A stretch of 64,000 nucleotides of DNA from Rhizobium sophoriradicis (GTDB taxonomy: Bacteria > Pseudomonadota > Alphaproteobacteria > Rhizobiales > Rhizobiaceae): NCBI RefSeq assembly GCF_003939025.1, contig NZ_RQIH01000004.1:124001-188000 (forward strand), given 5' to 3'. Shown piece by piece: positions 9,638 through 17,460 of this stretch; the stretch's first letter is position 1, and each line of letters opens with the position of its first letter. A program made the translations under genes and the position numbers. The notes under the pieces were generated by a model. The model was given only the letters and a program-made list of their open reading frames with translations. It had not been told where the DNA came from and did no database searches.

Positions 9638-10628
9638 CATGGCTGACATCACCGAAACCATCCGAACGGAAAAAAGCCGGACCGCCCTTTCGGTGCAGGC
9701 GGGCTTCCTGCTTGCCGGGCTGCTGTTCCTGCTACTGGCGCCCTTCTTCTTCTATCCGATCTTCCTGATGAAGCTGCTCTGCTTCGCGCTTTTCGCCTGC
9801 GCCTTCAATCTGCTGCTCGGCTATACCGGCCTGCTGTCCTTCGGCCACGCCACCTTCTTCGGCGGTGCGGCCTATTTCACCGCCTATACGGTGAAGTCAT
9901 GGGGCCTGCCGCCGGAACTCGGCATCCTGATCGGCGTCGTCGGCGCGGCGCTTCTCGGACTGGTCATGGGCTTCTTCGCCATCCGCCGCCAGGGCATCTA
10001 CTTCGCAATGATTACCCTGGCGCTGTCGCAGATGTTCTTTTTCTTCTGCCTGCAGGCGGAGTTCACCGAAGGCGAGGACGGCATCCAGTCGGTGCCGCGC
10101 GGCCATCTCTTCGGCTTCATCGACCTGAGCAACTCGACCAACATGTATTATTTCGTGCTGGCCGTTTTCCTCATCGGCATCCTGATCATCTGGCGCTTCA
10201 TCAATTCGCCGTTCGGCATGATCCTGAAATCGATCCGTGAAAACGAAAATCGCGCCACTTCGCTCGGCTACTCCGTGGCGCGCTACAAGCTCGGCGCCTT
10301 CGTCATGTCGGCAGCGCTGGCGGGGCTGGCGGGCGCGATGAAATCGCTGGTCTTCCAGTTCGCGACCCTGACCGACGTCGCCTGGCAGATGTCGGGCGAG
10401 GTGATCCTGATGACGCTGCTCGGCGGTATCGGAACGCTGGTCGGACCGCTCTTCGGCGCGGGGCTTGTCGTGGCGCTGCAAAATTATCTCGCCACGTCGG
10501 AATTCCCGGTGACGATCATCACCGGCGTCGTCTTCATGATCTGCGTGCTGATCTTCCGCCGCGGCATCATCGGCGAATTCTACGCTTCGCGGCTCGGGCG
10601 GAAACTGGGCTTCGTCTATCGCCGCTGA
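9630..10628 (+). CDS. Branched-chain-type ABC transporter permease, LivM type
   Basis: A 332-residue permease with a hydrophilic 15-residue N-terminus followed by membrane segments. Family marks are FNLLLGYTGLLSFGHATFFG and the late segment ALAGLAGAMKSLVFQ. The ATG at 9630 overlaps the LivH-type gene by eight bases; ATG 9639 is an equally possible start two bases past that stop. It completes a five-gene importer in the order binding protein, LivG, LivF, LivH, LivM. Confidence 0.88.
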   Translation: MLDMADITETIRTEKSRTALSVQAGFLLAGLLFLLLAPFFFYPIFLMKLLCFALFACAFNLLLGYTGLLSFGHATFFGGAAYFTAYTVKSWGLPPELGILIGVVGAALLGLVMGFFAIRRQGIYFAMITLALSQMFFFFCLQAEFTEGEDGIQSVPRGHLFGFIDLSNSTNMYYFVLAVFLIGILIIWRFINSPFGMILKSIRENENRATSLGYSVARYKLGAFVMSAALAGLAGAMKSLVFQFATLTDVAWQMSGEVILMTLLGGIGTLVGPLFGAGLVVALQNYLATSEFPVTIITGVVFMICVLIFRRGIIGEFYASRLGRKLGFVYRR

Positions 10629-10697
10629 ACGGGCGGACCTCTCTTTCCCAGGAACGATTTCCTTCCCGGCAAAGAGATTGGCGGCGGCAATGCGACT

Positions 10698-10728
10698 CTC
10701 CCTCTCCCCGTCCCGCGGGGAGAGGGAG
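10698..10728. repeat. 13-base inverted repeat (REP-like hairpin)
   Basis: CTCCCTCTCCCCG (10698-10710) is exactly complementary to CGGGGAGAGGGAG (10716-10728) across a 5-base loop. It sits in the 131-base gap between the LivM-type and GMC genes, with no T-run on either side, so it is not a classic terminator. Similar C/T-rich palindromes are common between genes in rhizobia, which suggests a dispersed repeat, possibly stabilising the upstream message. Confidence 0.7.
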
Positions 10729-10759
10729 GCAGGGGCATCTGGGGCTTCGTGCAGGGCAC

Positions 10760-12355
10760 ATGGATCGTTACGACTACATCATCATCGGGGCAGGCAGCGC
10801 CGGCTGTGTGCTTGCCAACCGGCTTTCTGCCGACGGCAAGAGCAGGGTGCTGCTGCTCGAAGCCGGCGGCAGCGACAATTACCACTGGATTCATATCCCG
10901 GTCGGCTATCTCTATTGCATCAACAATCCGCGCACCGACTGGTGCTTCACCACGGCGCCGGAAACCGGATTGAACGGCCGGGCGCTAAGCTATCCGCGCG
11001 GCAAGGTGCTCGGCGGCTGCTCGTCGATCAACGGCATGATCTATATGCGCGGCCAGGCGCGCGACTACGATCTCTGGCGGCAGATGGGCTGCACCGGCTG
11101 GGGCTGGGACGATATCCTGCCGTTCTTTCGCAAATCCGAGGATTTTTATCGCGGCGCCGACGAGATGCATGGGGCCGGCGGCGAATGGCGCATCGAGAAG
11201 GCGCGCGTGCGCTGGGCCGTGCTCGACGCCTTCCAGCAGGCGGCGAGAGAAGCCGGCATTCGGGAGACGGCGGATTTCAACCGCGGCAGCAATGAAGGTT
11301 CCGGCTATTTCGACGTCAACCAGCGTTCCGGCATTCGCTGGAACACCTCGAAAGCCTTCCTGCGCCCGGCGCGCAAGCGCTCCAACCTGACCGTGCTGAC
11401 CAAGGCGCAGGTCCGGCGGCTGCTGGTGGAGGAGGGGGCCGTCGCCGGCGTTGAATTCCAGCACGACGGCGTGGCGAAACGCGCTTATGCCGCCCGAGAA
11501 ACCATCCTTTCGGCCGGTTCGATCGGCTCGCCGCATATTCTCGAACTCTCCGGCATCGGCCGGGGCGATGTGCTGCAGCGGGCGGGCGTCGATGTCGTCA
11601 CCGAGGTCAAGGGTGTTGGCGAGAACCTGCAGGACCATCTGCAGCTGCGCCTGGCCTATAAGGTGACCGGCGTTCCGACACTGAACGAGAAGGCGACGAA
11701 GCTGATCGGCAAGGCAGCGATCGGGCTCGAATATCTCGTCCGCCGTTCCGGGCCGATGGCGATGGCGCCGAGCCAGCTCGGCATCTTCACCCGTTCCGGG
11801 CCGGACCGGGAGACGCCGGATTTGCAATATCACGTGCAGCCGGTGTCGCTGGAGAAGTTCGGCGATCCCGTCCACCCTTTCCCGGCGATCACGGCGAGCG
11901 TCTGCAATCTGCGGCCGGAGAGCCGGGGTTCGGTGCACCTGTCGAGCCCGGATTTTGCCGCCCAGCCGACGATCAGCCCGAAATACCTCTCGACGCAGCG
12001 CGATCGTGACATAGCTGTCCGTTCGATACGGTTGACGCGCAAGATCGTCGCGCAGCCGTCCTTCGCGAGGTTCAAGCCGGAGGAGTTCAAGCCGGGCCCC
12101 AGCTATCAGACCGAGGCCGATCTGGAGCGGGCGGCGGGCGATATCGGCACGACGATCTTCCATCCGGTCGGCACCTGCCGCATGGGCGCCGACAGGGACA
12201 GCGTCGTCGATCCGCGGCTGAGGTTCCGGGCGCTCGGCAAGCTCAGGATCGCCGATGCCTCGGTGATGCCGTCGATCACCTCGGGCAACACCAATTCGCC
12301 GACGATCATGATCGCCGAAAAGGCGGCGGCGATGATCCTCGAAGACAATCGATAG
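10760..12355 (+). CDS. GMC family FAD-dependent alcohol dehydrogenase (choline-dehydrogenase-like)
   Basis: A 531-residue glucose-methanol-choline oxidoreductase. It has an FAD-binding GAGSAG (10-15) with LLLEAGG following, GMC signature 1 YPRGKVLGGCSSINGMIYMRG, signature 2 GSIGSPHILELSGIG, and the catalytic pair His468 (HPVGTCRMG) and Asn510/Asn512 near SGNTNSP. Such enzymes oxidise a primary or polyol alcohol to an aldehyde or ketone using FAD. Length is standard for the AlkJ/BetA group. It lies in line with the ABC importer and 9 bases before the next dehydrogenase, so it may oxidise the imported substrate or its product. Choline as substrate is not supported, because betB and betI are absent. 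Confidence 0.87.
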   Translation: MDRYDYIIIGAGSAGCVLANRLSADGKSRVLLLEAGGSDNYHWIHIPVGYLYCINNPRTDWCFTTAPETGLNGRALSYPRGKVLGGCSSINGMIYMRGQARDYDLWRQMGCTGWGWDDILPFFRKSEDFYRGADEMHGAGGEWRIEKARVRWAVLDAFQQAAREAGIRETADFNRGSNEGSGYFDVNQRSGIRWNTSKAFLRPARKRSNLTVLTKAQVRRLLVEEGAVAGVEFQHDGVAKRAYAARETILSAGSIGSPHILELSGIGRGDVLQRAGVDVVTEVKGVGENLQDHLQLRLAYKVTGVPTLNEKATKLIGKAAIGLEYLVRRSGPMAMAPSQLGIFTRSGPDRETPDLQYHVQPVSLEKFGDPVHPFPAITASVCNLRPESRGSVHLSSPDFAAQPTISPKYLSTQRDRDIAVRSIRLTRKIVAQPSFARFKPEEFKPGPSYQTEADLERAAGDIGTTIFHPVGTCRMGADRDSVVDPRLRFRALGKLRIADASVMPSITSGNTNSPTIMIAEKAAAMILEDNR

Positions 12356-12364
12356 GAGAAGACC

Positions 12365-13246
12365 ATGGCAAGGATCGCATTCATCGGGCTTGGCAATATG
12401 GGCGGGCCGATGGCGGCCAATCTCGTCAAGAGGGGTCACGAGGTTCTCGGTTTCGATCTCGCGGCCTCGGTGCTGAAGGCGGCGGAGGCGAGCGGCGTCA
12501 AGCCGGCAAGCCATGCCAGCCAGGCGGTCAAGGACGCGGAGATCGTCATCACAATGCTGCCGCAGGGCCGGCACGTGCTGACGGCCTGGACCGATATCCT
12601 GCAGACGGCGGCGCAGGACACGCTGGTGATCGATTGCTCCACCATCGATGTCGACAGCAGCCGCAAGGCGCATGAGATGGCCAAGGCCGCAGGCTGCCTG
12701 TCGCTCGACGCGCCCGTCTCCGGCGGCACCGGCGGGGCGAGCGCCGGCACGTTGACCTTCATGGCGGGCGGCTCGGACGAGGCCTTCGCCAAGGCGAAGC
12801 CGATCCTCGAGGCCATGGGCAAGAGGATTGTCCATTGCGGCGAGGCGGGCGCCGGCCAGGCGGCAAAGATCTGCAACAACATGATATTAGGCATCTCGAT
12901 GGTCGGCGTATGCGAAGCCTTCGTGCTTGCCGAAAAACTCGGCCTCTCGCATCAGGCGCTGTTCGACGTCGCCTCCACGTCGTCCGGCCAATGCTGGTCG
13001 CTCAATACCTATTGCCCGGTGCCCGGACCGGTGCCGACCTCGCCCGCCAATAACGGCTACAAACCGGGTTTCTCGGCGGCGCTGATGCTGAAGGATCTCA
13101 AGCTGTCGCAGGAGGCGGCACTGGCGAGCGGCGCTTCGACGCCGATGGGTGCGGAGGCGGCGCAGCTCTACGGGCTGTTCGAGAAGCAGGGCAATGGCGG
13201 ACGGGATTTTTCCGCGATTATCGAGATGTTCCACGAGCGGAAGTAA
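12365..13246 (+). CDS. 3-hydroxyisobutyrate dehydrogenase family (beta-hydroxyacid dehydrogenase)
   Basis: A 293-residue beta-hydroxyacid dehydrogenase. It has N-terminal NAD(P) site GLGNMG (8-13), substrate-binding DAPVSGGTGGA (115-125) and the catalytic lysine region GQAAKICNNM (Lys168). The C-terminal GRDFSAII is typical of HIBADH/MmsB. The expected reaction is NAD-dependent oxidation of 3-hydroxyisobutyrate to methylmalonate semialdehyde, or a related step with tartronate semialdehyde or another 3-hydroxyacid. It ends the putative operon with the importer and the GMC enzyme; no other valine-degradation genes are adjacent, so the exact substrate is open. Confidence 0.85.
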   Translation: MARIAFIGLGNMGGPMAANLVKRGHEVLGFDLAASVLKAAEASGVKPASHASQAVKDAEIVITMLPQGRHVLTAWTDILQTAAQDTLVIDCSTIDVDSSRKAHEMAKAAGCLSLDAPVSGGTGGASAGTLTFMAGGSDEAFAKAKPILEAMGKRIVHCGEAGAGQAAKICNNMILGISMVGVCEAFVLAEKLGLSHQALFDVASTSSGQCWSLNTYCPVPGPVPTSPANNGYKPGFSAALMLKDLKLSQEAALASGASTPMGAEAAQLYGLFEKQGNGGRDFSAIIEMFHERK

Positions 13247-13387
13247 GCAACGTTCGACACCTGCCGATGTTTGTTGTGCTGGCAGACCTTCGCCTCCCTC
13301 ACCCTGTGGCCTCAGGCTGCTCATTGTTGCTGGAGGATGCGGTGTGGATGCTCGGCTCAAGGCCGAGCAGGACGGAGGGCGGGGCTG

Positions 13388-13421
13388 TGGATTCCAGGCT
13401 CAAGGCCTGGAATGACGGAGG
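13388..13421 (+). repeat. 34-base palindromic repeat, copy 1
   Basis: This is the exact reverse complement of the segment at 13567-13600. Its core, ATTCCAGGC-N5-GCCTGGAAT, is self-complementary (9-base stem), so each copy can fold alone and the pair can form a much larger stem. The sequence type resembles intergenic mosaic elements of rhizobia. Confidence 0.8.
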
Positions 13422-13566
13422 GTGAGGTTGCGTTGCGCCAAACTCGCTGTCGGCGTAGCGGATGACGCCTCCCGGTGCCGGGTCGAAGCCGGCGCTATAA
13501 CGGGCACCGAAAGCACCGCCCGCCGCCCGAAACCGTGGCGGCTCGTTTGGCGGTAACACGCCCCCA

Positions 13567-13600
13567 CCTCCGTCATTCCAGGCCTTGAGCCTGGAATCCA
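13567..13600 (-). repeat. 34-base palindromic repeat, copy 2 (inverted)
   Basis: A perfect inverted copy of 13388-13421, with 145 bases between them. It carries the same 9-base internal stem. It lies downstream of fhuB and may act in 3'-end formation or transcript protection for either convergent operon. Confidence 0.8.
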
Positions 13601-13730
13601 GCCACGGCGCGTCGGCGCGGTGAATGAACCCAAAAGGCCTCGCAGGGAGTCTCCCGCGCTAAGGACTTGGGCGCGCTAGAGATTCCTGTGATGAGCACAG
13701 GAGGGAGAATGGAACGACGTTCTGGCGGAC

Positions 13731-15716
13731 CTACTTTCGCGACAGCAGCCAGATGAGATAGGGGCCGCCGATCAGCGCGGCGAAGAGGCCGACCGGCACC
13801 TGGTAGGGATAGATGACGACCCGCGACAGCCAGTCCGCGGCTGTCAATACGCCGGCGCCGAAGATGAGGCTCGCGGCAAGCTGGTGGCCCGGCGCGCGGA
13901 AGCCGGCAAGGCGGGCAAGATGCGGGGCGATGAGGCCGGTGAGGCTGAGCGGGCCGACGAGGAACGAGGCGATCGCCGTCATCAGCGCGGCGAGGATGGC
14001 GAGCACCAGCCGGCTTGCCCCGACAGGAAGGCCGACAGCGCGACCGAGGCCTGCTCCGAGCGGCAGGATCGTCAGCCAGCGGCTGAGGAAAGGCAGAGGC
14101 GCGGTCAGCACGACCAGTGAGATGACGGCCATCCAGACTTCGAAGGTCCCGGCGCGGTTGGTCGAACCGGATAGCCAGGTGAGCAGGATATAGCCGCGCA
14201 TATCGCCCTGGGCGAGCACCATCGTCACGATCGCCATGGCAAAGGCGCCGATGCCGACGCCGGCAAGCAGCATGCGTTCCGGCGAGAATTGCGCTTGGGC
14301 GGAAATGGCGATCATGGCGAGGAAGGCTGCCAGTGCGCCGATCGCCATGGAAAGCAGCATGGTGACGGGTGAGGGGAAGCCGAAGAGGAAGAGCGCCACG
14401 GTGAGGCCTGCGCCGGCGCCGCCGCTGACGCCCAGCACTTCGGGGCTGGCGATCGGATTGCCGGTCATCCTTTGCATGATGAAGCCGGCCGCCGCCAGCA
14501 TGGCGCCGGCGCCGGCGGCTACCATCGTGCGCGGCAGGCGGAAGGGCAGGAGGTCGGCAAACAGCGCGCCGGTCGCCACATGCCAGCCGTTATCGGCCGG
14601 GCCGAACGTGAGAACGACGGCAAAGAGCAGGAGGAGGGCCGTGAAGAGCAAAGCAAGCGCCCGGATCGGCTTTGCGAGCCTGTTCAGCATTTCGGCCGGC
14701 CGGGCGGCAATGGCTGAAACGGAGTGCACGCGCGGCAGCAGAAAGAGCAGCAGCGGGCCGCCGAGCAGGGCGGTTGCGGCGCCCGTGGGCGCGAGATCGG
14801 TAAAACCGGGGCCGAGGACCTGGGTGAGGCAATCGGTCAGGAAGAGCAGGCCGGCGCCCGTCAGCGGCGCGGCCACCATCAGCCGGCCGGAGCTGCGCGT
14901 GCCGGCAAGCCTTGCCATCGCGGGTGCGGCGAGGCCGAGGAAGCCGATGATGCCGACCTCTGAGGTCACCGAGGCGGCGAGCCAGACGGCAAGGGCGACG
15001 ATCGCCAGGCGAGTCGAATGCAGGGCAAGGCCGAGGCTTCTGGCGCCGCTGTCGTCGAGCGCGAGGATACGCAGCGGCCGCACCAGCAGTAGGGCGGCGG
15101 CAAAACCGATTACAAGCCGGGGACCAAGCGAGAGCACGCTGTGCCAATCCTGCTGGCTGAGCGAACCGGCGCCCCAGATATAGATCGACATGGCATATTC
15201 GCCGCGCGAAAGAATCAGCGTGACGCTGAGCGCCGATGCGATCAGGCTGACGATCATGCCGGAAAGCGCCACCGTCACTGGGTCGAGCCCGCGCCGCCAG
15301 CTCAGAGCCAGCACGATGGCGACGGCCGCGATGCCGCCGCCAAAGGCGATCATCTCGCGCGGCAAACCGATGAGCAGAGGCGAGACGCTCATGGCCGCCG
15401 TCATTGCCAGTTCCGCGCCGGCGGCGATGCCGAGCGTCGAGGCGTCGGCGATCGGATTGCGTAGCACACGCTGCAGCAATGCGCCGGAAAGGCCGAGTGC
15501 GGCGCCGGCGATCAGGGCCAGCGCGGCGCGGGGCATGATGCCGTGCCAGGACAGTATCCCATTCAGCGCGGCTGCATCGGCAGCGCCGTGCGGGACCTCA
15601 GGGCGCGTCACGATGAGGAGCGCGAAGGCGACAATGCAGAGCGTGGCGAAGATGATGCCGATGACAGGCGCGCCCGCGCGTCGTGCGGGCCTGGCGCGGC
15701 AAACCATTCCATGCAT
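13731..15716 (-). CDS. fhuB: Ferric hydroxamate ABC transporter permease (double-length FhuB)
   Basis: A 661-residue integral membrane protein made of two tandem FecCD-type permease halves, the organisation specific to FhuB; most siderophore importers use two separate permeases. The first half contains RAALALIAGAALGLSGALLQRVLRNP-type and GWRR-like segments. The second repeats the pattern with AGAGAMLAAAGFIMQRMTGNP and ends with LTGLIAPHLARLAG and a C-terminal GLFAALIGGPYLIWLL. I chose ATG 15716, preceded by GGAGGGG; this makes it overlap the fhuD frame by 119 bases. It works with FhuC and FhuD to bring ferric hydroxamate siderophores across the inner membrane. Confidence 0.88.
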   Translation of the reverse strand: MHGMVCRARPARRAGAPVIGIIFATLCIVAFALLIVTRPEVPHGAADAAALNGILSWHGIMPRAALALIAGAALGLSGALLQRVLRNPIADASTLGIAAGAELAMTAAMSVSPLLIGLPREMIAFGGGIAAVAIVLALSWRRGLDPVTVALSGMIVSLIASALSVTLILSRGEYAMSIYIWGAGSLSQQDWHSVLSLGPRLVIGFAAALLLVRPLRILALDDSGARSLGLALHSTRLAIVALAVWLAASVTSEVGIIGFLGLAAPAMARLAGTRSSGRLMVAAPLTGAGLLFLTDCLTQVLGPGFTDLAPTGAATALLGGPLLLFLLPRVHSVSAIAARPAEMLNRLAKPIRALALLFTALLLLFAVVLTFGPADNGWHVATGALFADLLPFRLPRTMVAAGAGAMLAAAGFIMQRMTGNPIASPEVLGVSGGAGAGLTVALFLFGFPSPVTMLLSMAIGALAAFLAMIAISAQAQFSPERMLLAGVGIGAFAMAIVTMVLAQGDMRGYILLTWLSGSTNRAGTFEVWMAVISLVVLTAPLPFLSRWLTILPLGAGLGRAVGLPVGASRLVLAILAALMTAIASFLVGPLSLTGLIAPHLARLAGFRAPGHQLAASLIFGAGVLTAADWLSRVVIYPYQVPVGLFAALIGGPYLIWLLSRK

Positions 15717-16584
15717 GGGCGAGCCCCTCCGCCAACAGGTCGGCAAAGCGGCCGGCGGCCGGCAGCGCGCCATAGGGATTGATCGAGCCGAGCATCAGCA
15801 CGCGCTTTTCGCGCACGGCCGGCAAGGCATTCCAGAAGCCGCTGCTGGAGAGCGCAGCGAGAGCATCGGCCGGATGCGGGGGAATCATGACGATCCAGGC
15901 GTCGGGCATCGATGCCAATGTCTCGATGCCGATGGGGGCCGCCGCCGAGTAGCTGGTCGCACCCTGCCAGGCATTGGTCAGGCCGACGCGTTTCAGCACT
16001 TCACCGAACATGCTATCGGCGCCGAAGACGCGGAAATGCCTGGCGTCGCCGAGATTGATCGGGATGACCGGCCGCCCGTCGCCGGCCGTAAAGACAGAGC
16101 GGTGGCGGTCGAGCCGGGCTGAAAGCGCCTCGGTCAACTGCCTGGCGGCGGGAAGCTGCAGGCCCTCGCCGAGCGCAAGCGTTACCTGCTCGGCCAGCGC
16201 GAAGGGGCTTCCACCGGGCTTGTAGATCGCATGGCTCTCTACCGGCGCAATCAGGCGCATGCGCCCGTCGGCCCAGGCATAGAAGTTCGAATTGAAGATC
16301 AGCTCCGGTCGTGCAAACCGCAGCACCTCGAAATTGGGCGTGCCGCGGAGGCCGAGATCGGCCACCGTCGCCGGCACGTCAGGTGTGACGGCGACCTCGC
16401 GGAACTGCCGCAATTCGGTTGCCGCAACGACGTTGGCGCCGATGGCCAGCAGGGTTTCGAGCAGCGCCCAGTCGAGCGTGGCGACGCGCACGCCCTCCGC
16501 CGCCCGCACCAGCGCGGGGGCGGAGAGCGAGGCCACCGCACCGGTCAGAAATTGCCTGCGGGAGAAGTAAGCCAGAAAGGCCAT
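15598..16584 (-). CDS. fhuD: Ferric hydroxamate periplasmic binding protein FhuD
   Basis: A 328-residue protein starting MAFLAYFSRRQFLTGA, a twin-arginine signal with Arg9-Arg10, as in other FhuD proteins. The body is a type III siderophore-binding fold: ELRQFREVAVTPDVPATVADLGL near the start and the PELIFNSNFYAW segment in the first lobe. The start at ATG 16584 is two bases after the fhuC stop; the frame is open further upstream but inside fhuC. Its last 29 or so residues are Arg/His-rich, lie inside the fhuB coding region and look like an out-of-frame tail rather than FhuD sequence. Confidence 0.85.
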   Translation of the reverse strand: MAFLAYFSRRQFLTGAVASLSAPALVRAAEGVRVATLDWALLETLLAIGANVVAATELRQFREVAVTPDVPATVADLGLRGTPNFEVLRFARPELIFNSNFYAWADGRMRLIAPVESHAIYKPGGSPFALAEQVTLALGEGLQLPAARQLTEALSARLDRHRSVFTAGDGRPVIPINLGDARHFRVFGADSMFGEVLKRVGLTNAWQGATSYSAAAPIGIETLASMPDAWIVMIPPHPADALAALSSSGFWNALPAVREKRVLMLGSINPYGALPAAGRFADLLAEGLAHAWNGLPRQARTTRGRACHRHHLRHALHCRLRAPHRDAP

Positions 16585-16586
16585 GC

Positions 16587-17366
16587 CTATAACAGATAGC
16601 TCACCGGTTCGTTGCGAACCGGATGCGGAAAGACGCCCATTCCGACGCCGAAAATCGACTGCAGCGTCTCGGTCTGCATGATCTCGGCGGGCGTGCCTTC
16701 GGCGGTGATCCGGCCGCGGTTGAGCGCGATGATCGCATCGCAATAGCGCGCGGCCAGATTGATGTCGTGCAGCACGACGATGACGGTCAGCCCGCGTTCG
16801 TGGCTGAGTTCCTTGACCAGCGAGAGGACGCTAGCCTGATGCGCGAGGTCGAGCGCCGAGGTCGGCTCGTCGAGCAGCAGGCAGCGGGCATCCTGCGCGA
16901 GCATCATGGCGATCCAGGCGCGCTGGCGCTCGCCGCCGGACATGTTGGCGACGAGACGATCGGCGAAATCCTCGAGCTCGGTGCGGACGATCGCCTCGTC
17001 GACCTTGTTGCGATCCGTCGCCGTGAAGCGGCCGAGCGTGCCGTGCCAGGGGAAACGGCCGAGCGCTATCAGTTCCCGTACGGTCATCCCGTCGGTTGCC
17101 GGCGTGAATTGCGGCATATAGGCGACGTGCCGGGCAAATTCGCGGGCGCCCCAGTCGGCCGCCTGTTTGCCGTCGAAGGCGACGGCGCCGGCTTTCGGCG
17201 CGACCTGGCGGGCGATGATCTTCAAAAGCGTGCTCTTGCCGGACCCGTTCGGCCCCACCAGCCCGTAGATGCGGCCTTGCTCGAGCGTCAGGTCGATACC
17301 GTGCAGAATGGATTTCGGCCCGACGGCATAGTCGATTCCCGACAGGGCAAGAAAAGGCGAAGGCAT
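16587..17366 (-). CDS. fhuC: Ferric hydroxamate ABC transporter ATP-binding protein FhuC
   Basis: A 259-residue ATPase of the siderophore/cobalamin group with Walker A GPNGSGKS (38-45), the VAYMPQ loop, signature MSGGERQ (142-148) and Walker B LLLDE (163-167) followed by PTSALD. It is the first gene of fhuC-fhuD-fhuB, with a two-base gap to fhuD. Energises uptake of ferric hydroxamates such as ferrichrome or vicibactin-type siderophores. The 94-base gap to fhuA contains an 18-base palindrome. Confidence 0.9.
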   Translation of the reverse strand: MPSPFLALSGIDYAVGPKSILHGIDLTLEQGRIYGLVGPNGSGKSTLLKIIARQVAPKAGAVAFDGKQAADWGAREFARHVAYMPQFTPATDGMTVRELIALGRFPWHGTLGRFTATDRNKVDEAIVRTELEDFADRLVANMSGGERQRAWIAMMLAQDARCLLLDEPTSALDLAHQASVLSLVKELSHERGLTVIVVLHDINLAARYCDAIIALNRGRITAEGTPAEIMQTETLQSIFGVGMGVFPHPVRNEPVSYLL

Positions 17367-17400
17367 GGTCTGCTCCAGGTTCGGCGCTGCAAATGGATTC

Positions 17401-17418
17401 GGGAGGGCATGCCCTCCC
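17401..17418. terminator. 18-base perfect palindrome between fhuA and fhuC
   Basis: GGGAGGGCATGCCCTCCC forms a 7-base stem with a CATG loop, 43 bases downstream of the fhuA stop and 35 bases upstream of the fhuC start (both on the minus strand). There is no clear T-run on the minus strand, so it would be a weak terminator or an attenuating hairpin separating receptor and importer messages. Confidence 0.45.
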
Positions 17419-17460
17419 TTTCCCCGCAGGTTCCTGCAAAACTAAACTGAGATTGTCAAC

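Larger units (their letters stand above)
13247..13730. other. 484-base non-coding repeat mosaic between mmsB-like and fhuB genes
   Basis: No credible gene was found. Short open frames here translate to WIPGSRPGMTE-type peptides, a usual sign of translated intergenic repeats. The stretch contains two 34-base copies of one palindromic element in opposite orientation (listed separately) and a smaller inverted repeat, CCTGTG-N5-CACAGG, at 13685-13701. This fits a mosaic of dispersed rhizobial repeat modules. It is also the trailer of both flanking convergent operons. Confidence 0.65.

Noticed and set aside
10760..12355. Choline dehydrogenase (betA)
   Set aside because: The GMC motifs are shared by many alcohol dehydrogenases, and no betB, betI or choline transporter accompanies it.
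10985..12835. A 616-codon open frame on the minus strand opposite the GMC and HIBADH-like genes
   Set aside because: It spans two genuine plus-strand genes and has no recognisable domain.
13271..13465. Short frame giving a peptide with WIPGSRPGMTE
   Set aside because: This peptide is the translation of a dispersed palindromic repeat and has no ribosome site.
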